From: Lachnospiraceae bacterium
GTDB lineage: Bacteria > Bacillota > Clostridia > Lachnospirales > Lachnospiraceae
Direction: 5' to 3'
Length of the DNA stretch: 37,498 nucleotides
Assembly: GCA_014804445.1 (NCBI GenBank)
Contig: JAAUZU010000027.1
Coordinates: 1 to 37,498 of the forward strand
Shown: positions 16,299 to 23,652 of the stretch, one piece after another
Layout of the letters: every line of letters starts with the position of its first letter
How positions within the stretch are numbered: position 1 is the stretch's first letter
Notes under the pieces: generated by a model
What the model was told of the DNA's origin: nothing
What the model saw: only the letters and a program-made list of their open reading frames with translations
Database searches by the model: none
Program-made: the position numbers and the translations under genes

Positions 16299-16808
16299 AT
16301 GTACATAAAATTTTTGAATAATTCTGTGATATTTGAGGATTGCACTTTAAGAAAATTAAAAGAAGGCGTGATAAAGCTACTTTTGAAGGATAATCCCGAG
16401 GAGCCTTATGCGGGGTTTAACGCGTACCTTGATAAAAGCTGCACGATTCTCGTTGGCAATTATGAGACGTACAGAACAAAATATAAGGATTCAGGAGAAT
16501 CAAAAGTATTATTTCTGTCCACAGGCGAAATTTATGAGGAGCCGCTAGAGGAAGAAATACAAAAGCCGACACCGGAAGAGATTGCGGCACAGAAGCAGCA
16601 AAGAAACATTGAAGAATTGCAGTCACAGATAGCAGCATATAAAGCGCAGATTGACGCCACCGATTACCGCATTGTAAAGGCTTACGAATACAGCATGGTA
16701 GGGTTGGAATCTGAATATGACATGAAAGCACTACATGAAGAAAGGCAGTCTTTTCGTGACGCAATAAATACGTTGGAAGAAAAAATGAAAACGCTTATGG
16801 AAGGATAG
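16299..16808 (+). CDS. Tail-fibre-associated protein, possible assembly chaperone
   Basis: A 169-residue protein with AAAGGAGC ten bases before ATG. The N-terminal half is a small beta domain (MYIKFLNNSVIFEDCTLRKL). After an acidic hinge (EEPLEEEIQKPTPEE), the C-terminal half is a long helix with heptads (QSQIAAYKAQIDATDYRIVK, FRDAINTLEEKMKTLMEG). Proteins of this plan often follow the fibre gene in Lachnospiraceae prophages and may fold or attach the fibre. No catalytic residues are seen; function unproven. Confidence 0.5.
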   Translation: MYIKFLNNSVIFEDCTLRKLKEGVIKLLLKDNPEEPYAGFNAYLDKSCTILVGNYETYRTKYKDSGESKVLFLSTGEIYEEPLEEEIQKPTPEEIAAQKQQRNIEELQSQIAAYKAQIDATDYRIVKAYEYSMVGLESEYDMKALHEERQSFRDAINTLEEKMKTLMEG

Positions 16809-16861
16809 TCGGGTAACACCGGCTTTTACTTTATAAAAGAGGAAGAAAGGAATGATAGAAA

Positions 16862-17176
16862 ATGTATATTGATTCATCGACCATAATTGCCATTGCTGGT
16901 GTGCTTGGTGCCTTAATCACAATTGGGACTGTTGGATACAAGGTCATTAGATGGTTTCAGGCACAGGAAAAACAGACTGCGGATATAGAAGAGCTGAGAA
17001 AACAGGAAAAGAAAGACATTGAGGACATGCAGGATGAATTATGTCTGCTTACATATGCCGTGCTTGCCTGCCTTAAAGGTCTTAAGGAGCAGGGTTGCAA
17101 TGGTCCTGTGACAGAGGCAATTGGCAAATTGGAGAAACACATCAACCAGAAGGCACACGGGCAGTCCGATGATTAG
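16862..17176 (+). CDS. Small membrane-anchored coiled-coil protein of the lysis module
   Basis: A 104-residue protein. It has one N-terminal membrane helix (residues about 8-31, TIIAIAGVLGALITIGTVGY), a coiled-coil (QAQEKQTADIEELRKQEKKD), then a second amphipathic helix with two cysteines and a C-terminal acidic tail. It is close to the holin and endolysin genes. The layout resembles haemolysin XhlA/holin-accessory proteins, but the similarity is only in architecture. Not assigned to a family. Confidence 0.55.
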   Translation: MYIDSSTIIAIAGVLGALITIGTVGYKVIRWFQAQEKQTADIEELRKQEKKDIEDMQDELCLLTYAVLACLKGLKEQGCNGPVTEAIGKLEKHINQKAHGQSDD

Positions 17177-17189
17177 GAGGAAAAACTGA

Positions 17190-17570
17190 ATGAAATATTT
17201 TTTATGCGGAATCCTTGGCATTGCTCTGGGGTTCTTTTCTTTTTTCCTGTTATTCCGGATTGTAAACAGCAGGGGCTATCGGAAGCGCAAGGAAAAAAGC
17301 AGTAGGAAACTGCCAAAGCCAAACTTTACAAAAGCTGTTCTGGTGGCAGTTTTATGCACTTATTTTGTGGGGCTGTATGTCGGTATCAGAGTGACGCTTA
17401 TGGACTACTCACAATTCGGGGTGCTTGCCACGTACATAGCCACCCCGACAACCACGGTAATCGCCTTGTACTGTTGGAAAGCCAAGGCGGAAAATATCAT
17501 CAAAATCAAGCAGGGACACCCAAAGGAAACAGAGGGTGTCCCCGTTGATTTAAACAACATAATTCTATAG
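17190..17570 (+). CDS. Polytopic membrane protein of the lysis module
   Basis: A 126-residue protein with TAGGAGG upstream and ATG 17190. Three hydrophobic segments are visible: about 2-24 (FLCGILGIALGFFSFFLLF), about 50-68 and about 80-96. A strongly basic loop between the first two contains RKRKEKSSRKLPK. A holin or holin regulator role is possible because it lies between another membrane protein and an LL-H-type holin, but I do not recognise the family. Confidence 0.55.
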   Translation: MKYFLCGILGIALGFFSFFLLFRIVNSRGYRKRKEKSSRKLPKPNFTKAVLVAVLCTYFVGLYVGIRVTLMDYSQFGVLATYIATPTTTVIALYCWKAKAENIIKIKQGHPKETEGVPVDLNNIIL

Positions 17571-17585
17571 GAGGCAAAGAAAAAA

Positions 17586-17972
17586 ATGAGCGAAATTGTT
17601 TTTGAAATCATCAAGTTAATTGTCATGCTGGCGGCGCTGGTTATTGCAAGGTATCTGGTACCGTGGCTGAAGGAGAAGATTGGAGCCGAAAAGCTGGCAC
17701 AAATCGAGAAGTGGACCAAGTATGCGGTTGAGATGGCACAGCAGGTATACTGGCCCCAGTCCGGGGAGGATAGGAAAGCGATTGTTACGGAATTTCTGAG
17801 AGAAATCCTGATTGCAAAGAATATCTCCATATCTGAGGGTCAGCTGGATGTGCTGATCGAGGCGGCGGTTAAGGAAATGAAAATGCAGGAGAACACCGGA
17901 ATTATTGTAGAGTCCGAGGTTGAGATCGAAGAAGAGATAAATCAGGAAGACGTCACGGAGGTAATAGTATGA
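17586..17972 (+). CDS. Phage holin, LL-H family
   Basis: A 128-residue protein. One N-terminal membrane helix (EIIKLIVMLAALVIARYLVP) is followed by the soluble part KWTKYAVEMAQQVYWPQSGE, then REILIAKNISISEGQLDVLI, which is typical of LL-H-type holins (Phage_holin_6). It would form the lesions that let the endolysin reach the wall. The last 25 residues are very acidic. Its stop overlaps the endolysin ATG by 4 bases (ATGA), so the two are coupled. Confidence 0.85.
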   Translation: MSEIVFEIIKLIVMLAALVIARYLVPWLKEKIGAEKLAQIEKWTKYAVEMAQQVYWPQSGEDRKAIVTEFLREILIAKNISISEGQLDVLIEAAVKEMKMQENTGIIVESEVEIEEEINQEDVTEVIV

Positions 17973-18943
17973 GTATTTTAATCGGACACGCGAGCCTATC
18001 AGAAGATAGAAAAATCAACGGAATAAAAGGCGACCAGACAGGGAGCGAAGTCTGCACCCGCACATGGTACAGCAAGCCGTGGGACTTCATGGCAGTCCAC
18101 CCGGACGCGGCCGTCCGGGAGAAACATGCGAAGGCAGTCGAGGTCGCCTGCGCAAACGACAATATTGGATACGGCCAATCAGACCGCAACACGCTGAACA
18201 CTCTGGCAAAGGCGGTAAACTATGACCTCTCCAAAGTCGGAAAATGTAATTGTGATTGTTCCAGCCTGCAAAATGTCGCTGCTGTTGCTTCCGGAGCTCC
18301 TGGCGTATCATATGGGAATAACGGCTGGACAACCTCTTCCATGAAAGCAGCATTGCAGGCCGCCGGCTATAAAATCATCACGGACAGTACATACCTGACG
18401 AGCGCGGACTATTGCGTCCGGGGTGCGATTTATGTCAAAGCCGGTTCTCACACTGTATGCGGTTTAACGAACGGCTCTAAATCGGGCCAGACACTTGCAA
18501 AGGCCGGACTCTTCTCGGGAGCAAACTCCGGCAGCTCTGTAACCCCGGGCGGGTATTTGACCTTCAATGTAGGTGACGTGGTACAGTTTGGCGGCAGCAG
18601 GCATTACACCAGCGCAAACGCCACCAATGGCTCTGTCGCAAAAGTAGGCCCGGCAAAAATTACAGCCATTTCCAACGGAGGAAAGCACCCTTATCATGTT
18701 ATCCATACCGACAGTAAGAGCAATGTTTACGGCTGGGTGGACGCTGCAGATATTGGAGCAGTGGCAAGTGGCAGCACGTCCGGTACAAAGACACATAAGG
18801 TTGTGAGCGGTGATACCCTTTCTGCAATCGCAGGTAAGAATAGGACTACTGTTGCGAAGATCGTGGCAGCAAATAAGAGTACATACCCGAAGATCGCGGT
18901 AAATTATATCGTTGTCGGATGGACTCTCACCATTCCGCAGTAG
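17969..18943 (+). CDS. Endolysin, NlpC/P60-like amidohydrolase with LysM
   Basis: A 324-residue protein without signal peptide, in line with holin-dependent release. The N-terminal catalytic domain (about 1-175) has an NlpC/P60/CHAP-like Cys in CNCDCSSLQN (C97) and His in KAGSHTVCG (H161). A central SH3-like region covers about 185-260 (YLTFNVGDVVQFGGSRHYTS). A LysM repeat occupies about 274-324 (THKVVSGDTLSAIAGKNRTT) and binds glycan chains. It would cleave peptide bonds in peptidoglycan at the end of the lytic cycle. The exact bond cut cannot be told from the sequence. Confidence 0.88.
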   Translation: MSILIGHASLSEDRKINGIKGDQTGSEVCTRTWYSKPWDFMAVHPDAAVREKHAKAVEVACANDNIGYGQSDRNTLNTLAKAVNYDLSKVGKCNCDCSSLQNVAAVASGAPGVSYGNNGWTTSSMKAALQAAGYKIITDSTYLTSADYCVRGAIYVKAGSHTVCGLTNGSKSGQTLAKAGLFSGANSGSSVTPGGYLTFNVGDVVQFGGSRHYTSANATNGSVAKVGPAKITAISNGGKHPYHVIHTDSKSNVYGWVDAADIGAVASGSTSGTKTHKVVSGDTLSAIAGKNRTTVAKIVAANKSTYPKIAVNYIVVGWTLTIPQ

Positions 18944-19078
18944 ACGAGAGATATAGTTCCGTCCCATGGCATTTCCGGGAAATTATTCCAGTTTGGTAGT
19001 AAAAACGCCTCATCTGTAGAATGCATGTTAAAATCCGGTTGTAAGCACTGTTACAGCAAAAGAAAAGGAGGATATGCA

Positions 19079-19258
19079 ATGGAAAACAGAAAGTACCTGC
19101 GCAGGATGAGGGGGCTGCGCGAAGATCATGATTACGGACAGAAACAGGTGGCGGCGGTTCTGCAGATTGACCAGAGAGTGTATTCGAGGTATGAAACGGG
19201 GCGGAATGTGCTGCCTGTGGCAATGGTTTACGGGCTGTGTGAACTCTATGGCGTATAG
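19079..19258 (+). CDS. Tiny XRE-family HTH protein at the prophage right end
   Basis: A 59-residue protein. ATG 19079 is chosen because AGGAGG (19066-19071) lies seven bases upstream; an in-frame ATG at 19025 has none. Nearly all of it is one Cro/C1-type HTH: LRRMRGLREDHDYGQKQVAA, VLQIDQRVYSRYETGRNVLP, VAMVYGLCELYGV. It lies between the endolysin and attR, away from the usual lysogeny module. There is no second domain, so it would need to dimerise through the HTH helices. Such short XRE genes are also common in host chromosomes. A decayed partial copy follows at once. Confidence 0.75.
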   Translation: MENRKYLRRMRGLREDHDYGQKQVAAVLQIDQRVYSRYETGRNVLPVAMVYGLCELYGV

Positions 19259-19261
19259 GGT

Positions 19262-19328
19262 AGGATGAAAGGACTCTGCGAAGATTATGCCTACAGAAAA
19301 AACAAGTGGCGGTAATCCTAAAAATTGA
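19262..19328 (+). pseudogene. Decayed partial duplicate of the XRE gene
   Basis: By hand alignment, 19262-19328 matches 19103-19170 (the HTH start) at 48 of 67 positions with a single-base deletion. It still encodes RMKGLCEDYAYRK in one frame and, after the deletion, KQVAVILKIE followed by a stop. There is no start codon context and the frame is broken. This is a remnant of a tandem duplication or of recombination between related elements. Confidence 0.65.
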
Positions 19329-19332
19329 ATAA

Positions 19333-19515
19333 AGGGTATATATCAAAGCAACATATAACAAAGAATAAAAGCTGCCAATGATCACTTAAAACAAACACTA
19401 GAGTTTTTAAAATTGCGCTATATCAAAAGATGTGTTATCATACCATAAGTAGTCAAATGGTAGTCAAAAATTTAAGATATCCCTATAAAATTACTGGTCT
19501 TGGCATGTGCAAAAA
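19333..19515. other. Non-coding prophage right end with direct repeats (possible integrase arm sites)
   Basis: AT-rich sequence with no credible gene. TAGTCAAA occurs twice, at 19450-19457 and 19461-19468, 11 bases apart and about 50 bases from the tRNA-derived core. Paired short repeats at this distance are typical of arm-type binding sites of tyrosine integrases. The integrase gene lies outside the window, so the match cannot be tested here. Confidence 0.35.
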
Positions 19516-19560
19516 TGACTTTTAATCAGGTTGTCGGGGGTTCGAATCCCCCGTGCTTCA
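19516..19560 (+). other. attR core: 3' fragment of tRNA-Lys(TTT)
   Basis: The sequence runs from the anticodon arm to the discriminator base of a tRNA: loop CTTTTAA (anticodon TTT) at 19519-19525, variable loop, T arm GGGGG/TTCGAAT/CCCCC (19536-19552) and acceptor GTGCTTC plus A. The 5' half is missing: upstream bases pair with only three of the five anticodon-stem positions, and no D arm or 5' acceptor (expected GAAGCAC-like) is present. A tRNA 3' end copied by integration is the usual attachment core of tyrosine-integrase prophages. The intact tRNA should lie at the left end, outside the window. Confidence 0.85.
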
Positions 19561-19633
19561 TTCGAAGCAGAGTCGTTGCTACAAATCGCCGTGCTCTATT
19601 GTGAAGCAGAGTCGTTGAGGCAAATCGCGTGCG
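19553..19633 (+). repeat. Tandem 38-39 base repeat starting in the tRNA acceptor end
   Basis: Two units begin GTGCTTCATT (19553) and GTGCTCTATT (19591). Each is followed by GAAGCAGAGTCGTTG (19564-19578; 19603-19617) and CAAATCGC (19582-19589; 19621-19628); a third unit starts GTGCG at 19629. The first unit can also form TGCTTC-ATTC-GAAGCA across the tRNA end. The terminator at 19638-19659 follows. Confidence 0.75.
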
Positions 19634-19637
19634 TTAT

Positions 19638-19659
19638 AAGACCGAGAAGGTCTTTTTTT
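19638..19659 (+). terminator. Intrinsic terminator of the tRNA transcript
   Basis: AAGACC (19638-19643) pairs with GGTCTT (19649-19654) around a GAGAA loop, followed by a T-run. It would originally have ended transcription of the host tRNA gene; after integration it ends rightward phage transcription. Confidence 0.8.
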
Positions 19660-19722
19660 GTGCGTAAAATAGAGAATGTTTGTACCTTTTTGATTATGGT
19701 GCTATTCTTTTGAAAAGATTAA

Positions 19723-19731
19723 TGGTATAAT
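19723..19731 (+). promoter_or_regulatory. Extended -10 promoter of the L,D-transpeptidase gene
   Basis: TGG followed by TATAAT (19726-19731) is a perfect extended -10. No good -35 lies 16-18 bases upstream; TTGAAA at 19710-19715 is too near. Transcription would start near 19738 and give a leader of about 35-45 bases. Confidence 0.5.
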
Positions 19732-19772
19732 AAGTACTGAATTGACCCGTCAGGATACAATATGGTTTTAGG

Positions 19773-21608
19773 ATGGAAAATGAAATGAAAAAGTTCACCA
19801 AAGACGAAATTGAGAAAGACGCAAAAAGCACAAGTGCGGACCAGAAGAGTGGCGAAGCAGCTAGTAATGTAAAACAAAATCCAGAAAGTGCAGAAACGGC
19901 CGCAAATGCAGAACCAAGTCAAGAAAGCACAGAAACAGCCGCAAATACAGAACTAAATCAAGAAGGTACCGAAACGGCTGCAAATACAGAATCAAAGCAA
20001 GAAAGTACAGAAGCAGCCGCTAATACAGAATCGAATCAGGAAGGCACAGAAACAACCGATAATGCAAAACCAAATCAGGAAGGTTTGGAAGCGGACAATA
20101 GTGAGAAACAAAAGCTGAATGAGGGTGTAGACGGCAGTTCTGATGGAATACAGAAAGCTGATGATGGGCAGAATGAAATCAGCGAAAAGGGAGATGTTGT
20201 TAAAAAAAGACACAAGAAGGGACGTATTGCTGCTGTACTGTTGGTGATGTTTTTTGTAATTGCGCTGGCGTTTGCATATGGCAGAGGCGTTTACTATTAC
20301 AAAAGGAGCTTTTTTCCGCAGTTGGAGGTCAATGGAGTAAGCTGCGGAAATATGAGCCTGCAGGAAGCGGCAGATAAAATACAGCAATGGTATGCTGACA
20401 ATTACCGTCTGAAACTGCTTGACAGGGAGGGCGAAGAGCTCATGGAGATTCTGCCGTCAGATGTACAGATGGTATTTCCCGTTGAGGAGGAGTTGTCAAA
20501 GATTCTGGAAGGACAGAATGCATACAGATGGTTTATATATGTTTTTTTAGAGGAAGGCGAAACCAGAGAAATTGTAATTTCACCGCAATATGACATGGCA
20601 AAATTGCAAAGGCTGTTAGAGCAGCGGGGATTATTTGATGTTTCTCGTGGCGAAGCGCCTCAGGATGCATATATCAGCGAATATCAAGAGGAATTAAAAC
20701 AATTTGTAATTGTGCCTGAGAGAGAAGGCACGGTGCTGGAGCAGGAGACAACCATAGCGTGTACGGCAGAGGCTTTGACCGGCATGCAGGATTCTTTGGA
20801 TCTGTATGAAGCAGGATGTTTTAAAACAGCAGAAATTACTGCGGACAATGAACAGCTCAAGAGAAGGCTGGAAGCGTTGAACAGGGTGGTAGGAACCTGT
20901 ATTACCTATGACTGGAACGGGGCACAGGAGATATTAGATGGCGAACTGATTCATCAGTGGATGGTGCTTGACGGCGAGGAGATTACGCTTGACGAGGAAC
21001 AGGTCGCCGCATATGTTGCACAGATGGCAAAAGAATATGACACATATGGTAAGAAGCGGAAATTTGTTACAACTTCCGGTTTGACGCTGACACTTCCAAG
21101 CGGAGCCTATGGATGGAAAACGAACAGAAGCGCAGAGACAGAAGCTTTGATAGAATTGATTCTGGAAGGTGCTGTTACAGAGCGGGAACCTATATATACC
21201 AGCGAGGGCTGGGTGAAGGGAGAAGATGATATCGGCGATTCCTATGTGGAAATTAATCTGACGGACCAGCATTTGTATTTGTACATTGACGGAGAAGTGG
21301 TTTTAGAAACTGATTTTGTGTCGGGAAATGCAGCAAATGGTAATTCAACGCCGGCGGGCGTGTTTGGATTGACCTATAAGACGCGGAATGCCGTGTTGCG
21401 TGGACCCGATTATGAGACGCCGGTTAGTTACTGGATGCCCTTTAACGGAAATATAGGCATGCACGATGCGACATGGAGGAGAAGCTTTGGGGGAGATATT
21501 TATCTGACAAATGGGTCGCACGGATGTATCAATCTTCCGCTGAAGATGGCAAAGACCATATACGAATATATGTCTACCGGTTTTCCCGTGATTTGTTATT
21601 ATTATTGA
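19773..21608 (+). CDS. Membrane-anchored L,D-transpeptidase (YkuD) with repeat N-terminus
   Basis: A 611-residue protein. It starts at ATG 19773, or possibly ATG 19785, which fits the weak AGGATGG better. Residues 1-145 are cytoplasmic, acidic and disordered, with five 13-residue repeats (38-102). A single membrane helix covers about 151-170. Outside lie two peptidoglycan-binding-4-like regions (QLEVNGVSCGNMSLQEAADK and a second near 380-470). The YkuD domain spans about 490-611 with H564 and the catalytic motif SHGCIN (Cys585). The enzyme makes 3-3 cross-links in peptidoglycan and resists most beta-lactams as a class. It stands next to attR but is host-like. Confidence 0.93.
   Translation: MENEMKKFTKDEIEKDAKSTSADQKSGEAASNVKQNPESAETAANAEPSQESTETAANTELNQEGTETAANTESKQESTEAAANTESNQEGTETTDNAKPNQEGLEADNSEKQKLNEGVDGSSDGIQKADDGQNEISEKGDVVKKRHKKGRIAAVLLVMFFVIALAFAYGRGVYYYKRSFFPQLEVNGVSCGNMSLQEAADKIQQWYADNYRLKLLDREGEELMEILPSDVQMVFPVEEELSKILEGQNAYRWFIYVFLEEGETREIVISPQYDMAKLQRLLEQRGLFDVSRGEAPQDAYISEYQEELKQFVIVPEREGTVLEQETTIACTAEALTGMQDSLDLYEAGCFKTAEITADNEQLKRRLEALNRVVGTCITYDWNGAQEILDGELIHQWMVLDGEEITLDEEQVAAYVAQMAKEYDTYGKKRKFVTTSGLTLTLPSGAYGWKTNRSAETEALIELILEGAVTEREPIYTSEGWVKGEDDIGDSYVEINLTDQHLYLYIDGEVVLETDFVSGNAANGNSTPAGVFGLTYKTRNAVLRGPDYETPVSYWMPFNGNIGMHDATWRRSFGGDIYLTNGSHGCINLPLKMAKTIYEYMSTGFPVICYYY
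19884..20078 (+). repeat. Five 39-base tandem repeats inside the transpeptidase gene
   Basis: Units encode ESAETAANAEPSQ, ESTETAANTELNQ, EGTETAANTESKQ, ESTEAAANTESNQ and EGTETTDNAKPNQ. The copies differ at several third positions, so the array is not freshly expanded, but its in-frame period makes copy-number change tolerable. Confidence 0.9.
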
Positions 21609-21644
21609 CACGGAAGTACAAGAGAGGCTGTGAGGAGATTTTTT

Positions 21645-22199
21645 ATGAAAGGCGAAAAATTTCGAAATTACAGGCAGGCTGAAAAATGGATAAAAAAATA
21701 CAGGGAACAGCACAGGCGGCATAGTCAGATAATGCGTAATGCTGCAGATATTCTGAAGTCTCCTAATTTTAAAAAGACAAAAACATACATTCAGCATGGA
21801 AATATGACGGTAAACAGCCATTGCATGGATGTGGCAAGGTATAGTCTTGCCATTAGCGAAAAGTTAGAAAAACTAGGAGTCAGGTGCAAAAAAGATGAAT
21901 TGGTGAGAGGCGCGCTTTTACATGACTATTTTTTATATGACTGGCATGATGCCGGCAGACAGGGCAGACTGCACGGTTTTTACCACCCGGGTATTGCGCT
22001 TCGTAATGCAATGAAGGAGTATAAGCTGACGCCGAGGGAGAAGGATATTATTAAAAAGCATATGTGGCCGCTGACTGTAGTGCCGCCCATGTGCAGGGAA
22101 GCGTGGATAGTCACAACCGCAGATAAATGGTGCTCCCTTCTGGAAACTTTCCATGTTCACAAAGGGCATGGAGCAAGCCGGATGGGAGAGGAAGGCTGA
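21645..22199 (+). CDS. HD-domain phosphohydrolase
   Basis: A 184-residue protein; ATG 21645 lies seven bases after AGGAG, 37 bases past the transpeptidase stop. HD-fold residues are visible: His in NSHCMDVARYSL, the HD pair in RGALLHDYFLYDWH, a later His in GFYHPGIALR and Asp in TTADKWCSL. HD proteins of this type are metal-dependent phosphohydrolases, often of nucleotides. The N-terminal basic helix (KWIKKYREQHRRHSQ) may bind nucleic acid. The downstream decarboxylase starts two bases after its stop. The substrate is unknown. Confidence 0.75.
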   Translation: MKGEKFRNYRQAEKWIKKYREQHRRHSQIMRNAADILKSPNFKKTKTYIQHGNMTVNSHCMDVARYSLAISEKLEKLGVRCKKDELVRGALLHDYFLYDWHDAGRQGRLHGFYHPGIALRNAMKEYKLTPREKDIIKKHMWPLTVVPPMCREAWIVTTADKWCSLLETFHVHKGHGASRMGEEG

Positions 22200-22201
22200 G
22201 C

Positions 22202-23617
22202 ATGGGAAGCTTGCATAAAAGGCTGGAGGAATATGCCGGGTCCGATTATTATCCATATCACATGCCGGGACACAAGAGGCGGTTGTTTGGAGAAGCACTG
22301 GCGCCGGTAGCGGCATGGGATATTACAGAGATAGATGGCTTTGATAACTTACATGACGCCAAGGGGATTTTGCATCGGTTACAACTGCGGGCAGCGGAGG
22401 TATACGGCGCTGAAGAAAGTTTTTTTCTGGTAAATGGCAGTACATCGGGGATTCTGAGTGCTGTGTCGGCAGCCCTGCCGAAAAGAGGAAAACTGCTGAT
22501 GGTGCGGGGAAGTCATAAATCTGTGTATCATGCAGCATATTTGAGAAGTCTGGAGATAACTTATTTACTGCCGGGCATACATCCGGAGTTTGGATGTATG
22601 CTGGCGGCAACTGCAGCGCAGGTGGAGCAGGCGCTTGCGGAGGATGCGGATATAGGGGCGGTGCTGATTGTCTCGCCCACTTATGAAGGTCTGACAGCAG
22701 AGACAGCAGAAATTGCGAAGAGCGTACACAGAAGAGGCATCCCATTGATTGTAGATGAAGCGCATGGTGCACATCTGGGCTTTCATGAGGGCTGGCAGTC
22801 AAACGCTTCCCGTCTGGGAGCGGATTTGGTGATACAGAGCCTTCATAAAACATTGCCGTCTTTGACGCAGACAGCTATTTTGCATGTAAATGGCGGACTG
22901 ATAGATCGCCGGAAGCTGAAAAGGTTTTTGGAAATTTACCAGTCAAGCAGTCCGTCCTATATTTTTATGGCAGGGATGGAGGAAGCCATTGAAATAGCAG
23001 CGGAAGGTGCGGAAAGACTTTTCGGGGATTTTGAAAAAAACTGGAAAGAAATGTTGGAAATACTTGGAGGCTGCAAAGCGCTTCGTTTTCTTCAGGAAAA
23101 GAATATGGACAAGGGAAAGCTGGTGATAATGGACGGCACCGGCAGCTTGTCAGGAAAGCAGCTATATGATAAATTGCTGAACCAATACCATTTGCAGCTT
23201 GAAATGGCGGCAGGAAGATATGCGTTGGCAATGTTTACGATAGGGGACACGAAAGAGGGCTATGAGAGGCTGACAAAGGCGCTTTTGGTAATAGACAGTG
23301 AGTTAGAGCGCGGACACCGGTCTTTGGATGACGGAGAGCTGCACGGCCGACAGGGGCAATGGACTTGTCCCGAACAGAGATATCCGCTTTATGAGGCATG
23401 GGACAAGGAAACGGAAAGGGTTCCGCTGGAGAAAGCGGTAGGAAGAGTGGCAGGCGGCTTTATTGTACCATATCCGCCGGACATTCCGATTGTGGTACCG
23501 GGGGAAATTATCACAGAGGAAATCTGTCACTATTTACAGGAATGTGTAAAAGACGGCTTGACAGTACAGGGAATGGAAGAGCAAAACTGTCAGATGTACG
23601 TAGAAATTATAAAATAA
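22202..23617 (+). CDS. Orn/Lys/Arg decarboxylase-family PLP enzyme (YaaO-like)
   Basis: A 471-residue protein. ATG 22202 is chosen because the open frame further left runs into the HD gene. Fold-type I PLP enzyme of decarboxylase class III: MPGHK near 21-25, VNGSTSGI (77-84), DEAHGAH (D185, H188) and the PLP lysine in SLHKTLPS (K216). The C-terminal domain includes PYPPDIPIVVPGE, also a family signature. It would decarboxylate lysine, ornithine or arginine, feeding polyamine synthesis. It lacks the large N-terminal wing domain of inducible enterobacterial enzymes. In B. subtilis the equivalent yaaO heads the same tmk-yaaR-holB region, which matches the order here. Confidence 0.88.
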   Translation: MGSLHKRLEEYAGSDYYPYHMPGHKRRLFGEALAPVAAWDITEIDGFDNLHDAKGILHRLQLRAAEVYGAEESFFLVNGSTSGILSAVSAALPKRGKLLMVRGSHKSVYHAAYLRSLEITYLLPGIHPEFGCMLAATAAQVEQALAEDADIGAVLIVSPTYEGLTAETAEIAKSVHRRGIPLIVDEAHGAHLGFHEGWQSNASRLGADLVIQSLHKTLPSLTQTAILHVNGGLIDRRKLKRFLEIYQSSSPSYIFMAGMEEAIEIAAEGAERLFGDFEKNWKEMLEILGGCKALRFLQEKNMDKGKLVIMDGTGSLSGKQLYDKLLNQYHLQLEMAAGRYALAMFTIGDTKEGYERLTKALLVIDSELERGHRSLDDGELHGRQGQWTCPEQRYPLYEAWDKETERVPLEKAVGRVAGGFIVPYPPDIPIVVPGEIITEEICHYLQECVKDGLTVQGMEEQNCQMYVEIIK

Positions 23618-23652
23618 TGTGGTCGGTGCATCCGCCAAAGAAGGGAGCAAAT

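Noticed and set aside
19531..19713. A 60-codon ORF through the tRNA fragment and downstream repeats
   Set aside because: It reads a tRNA remnant, tandem repeats and a terminator; no ribosome site.
19710..19731. TTGAAA at 19710 as the -35 of the transpeptidase promoter
   Set aside because: Spacing to TATAAT is only 10 bases; the extended -10 alone is the better reading.
23398..23652. An 85-codon N-terminal extension of pyruvate kinase
   Set aside because: It overlaps the decarboxylase coding end; the canonical pyruvate kinase start is at ATG 23653 with AAGGGAG.
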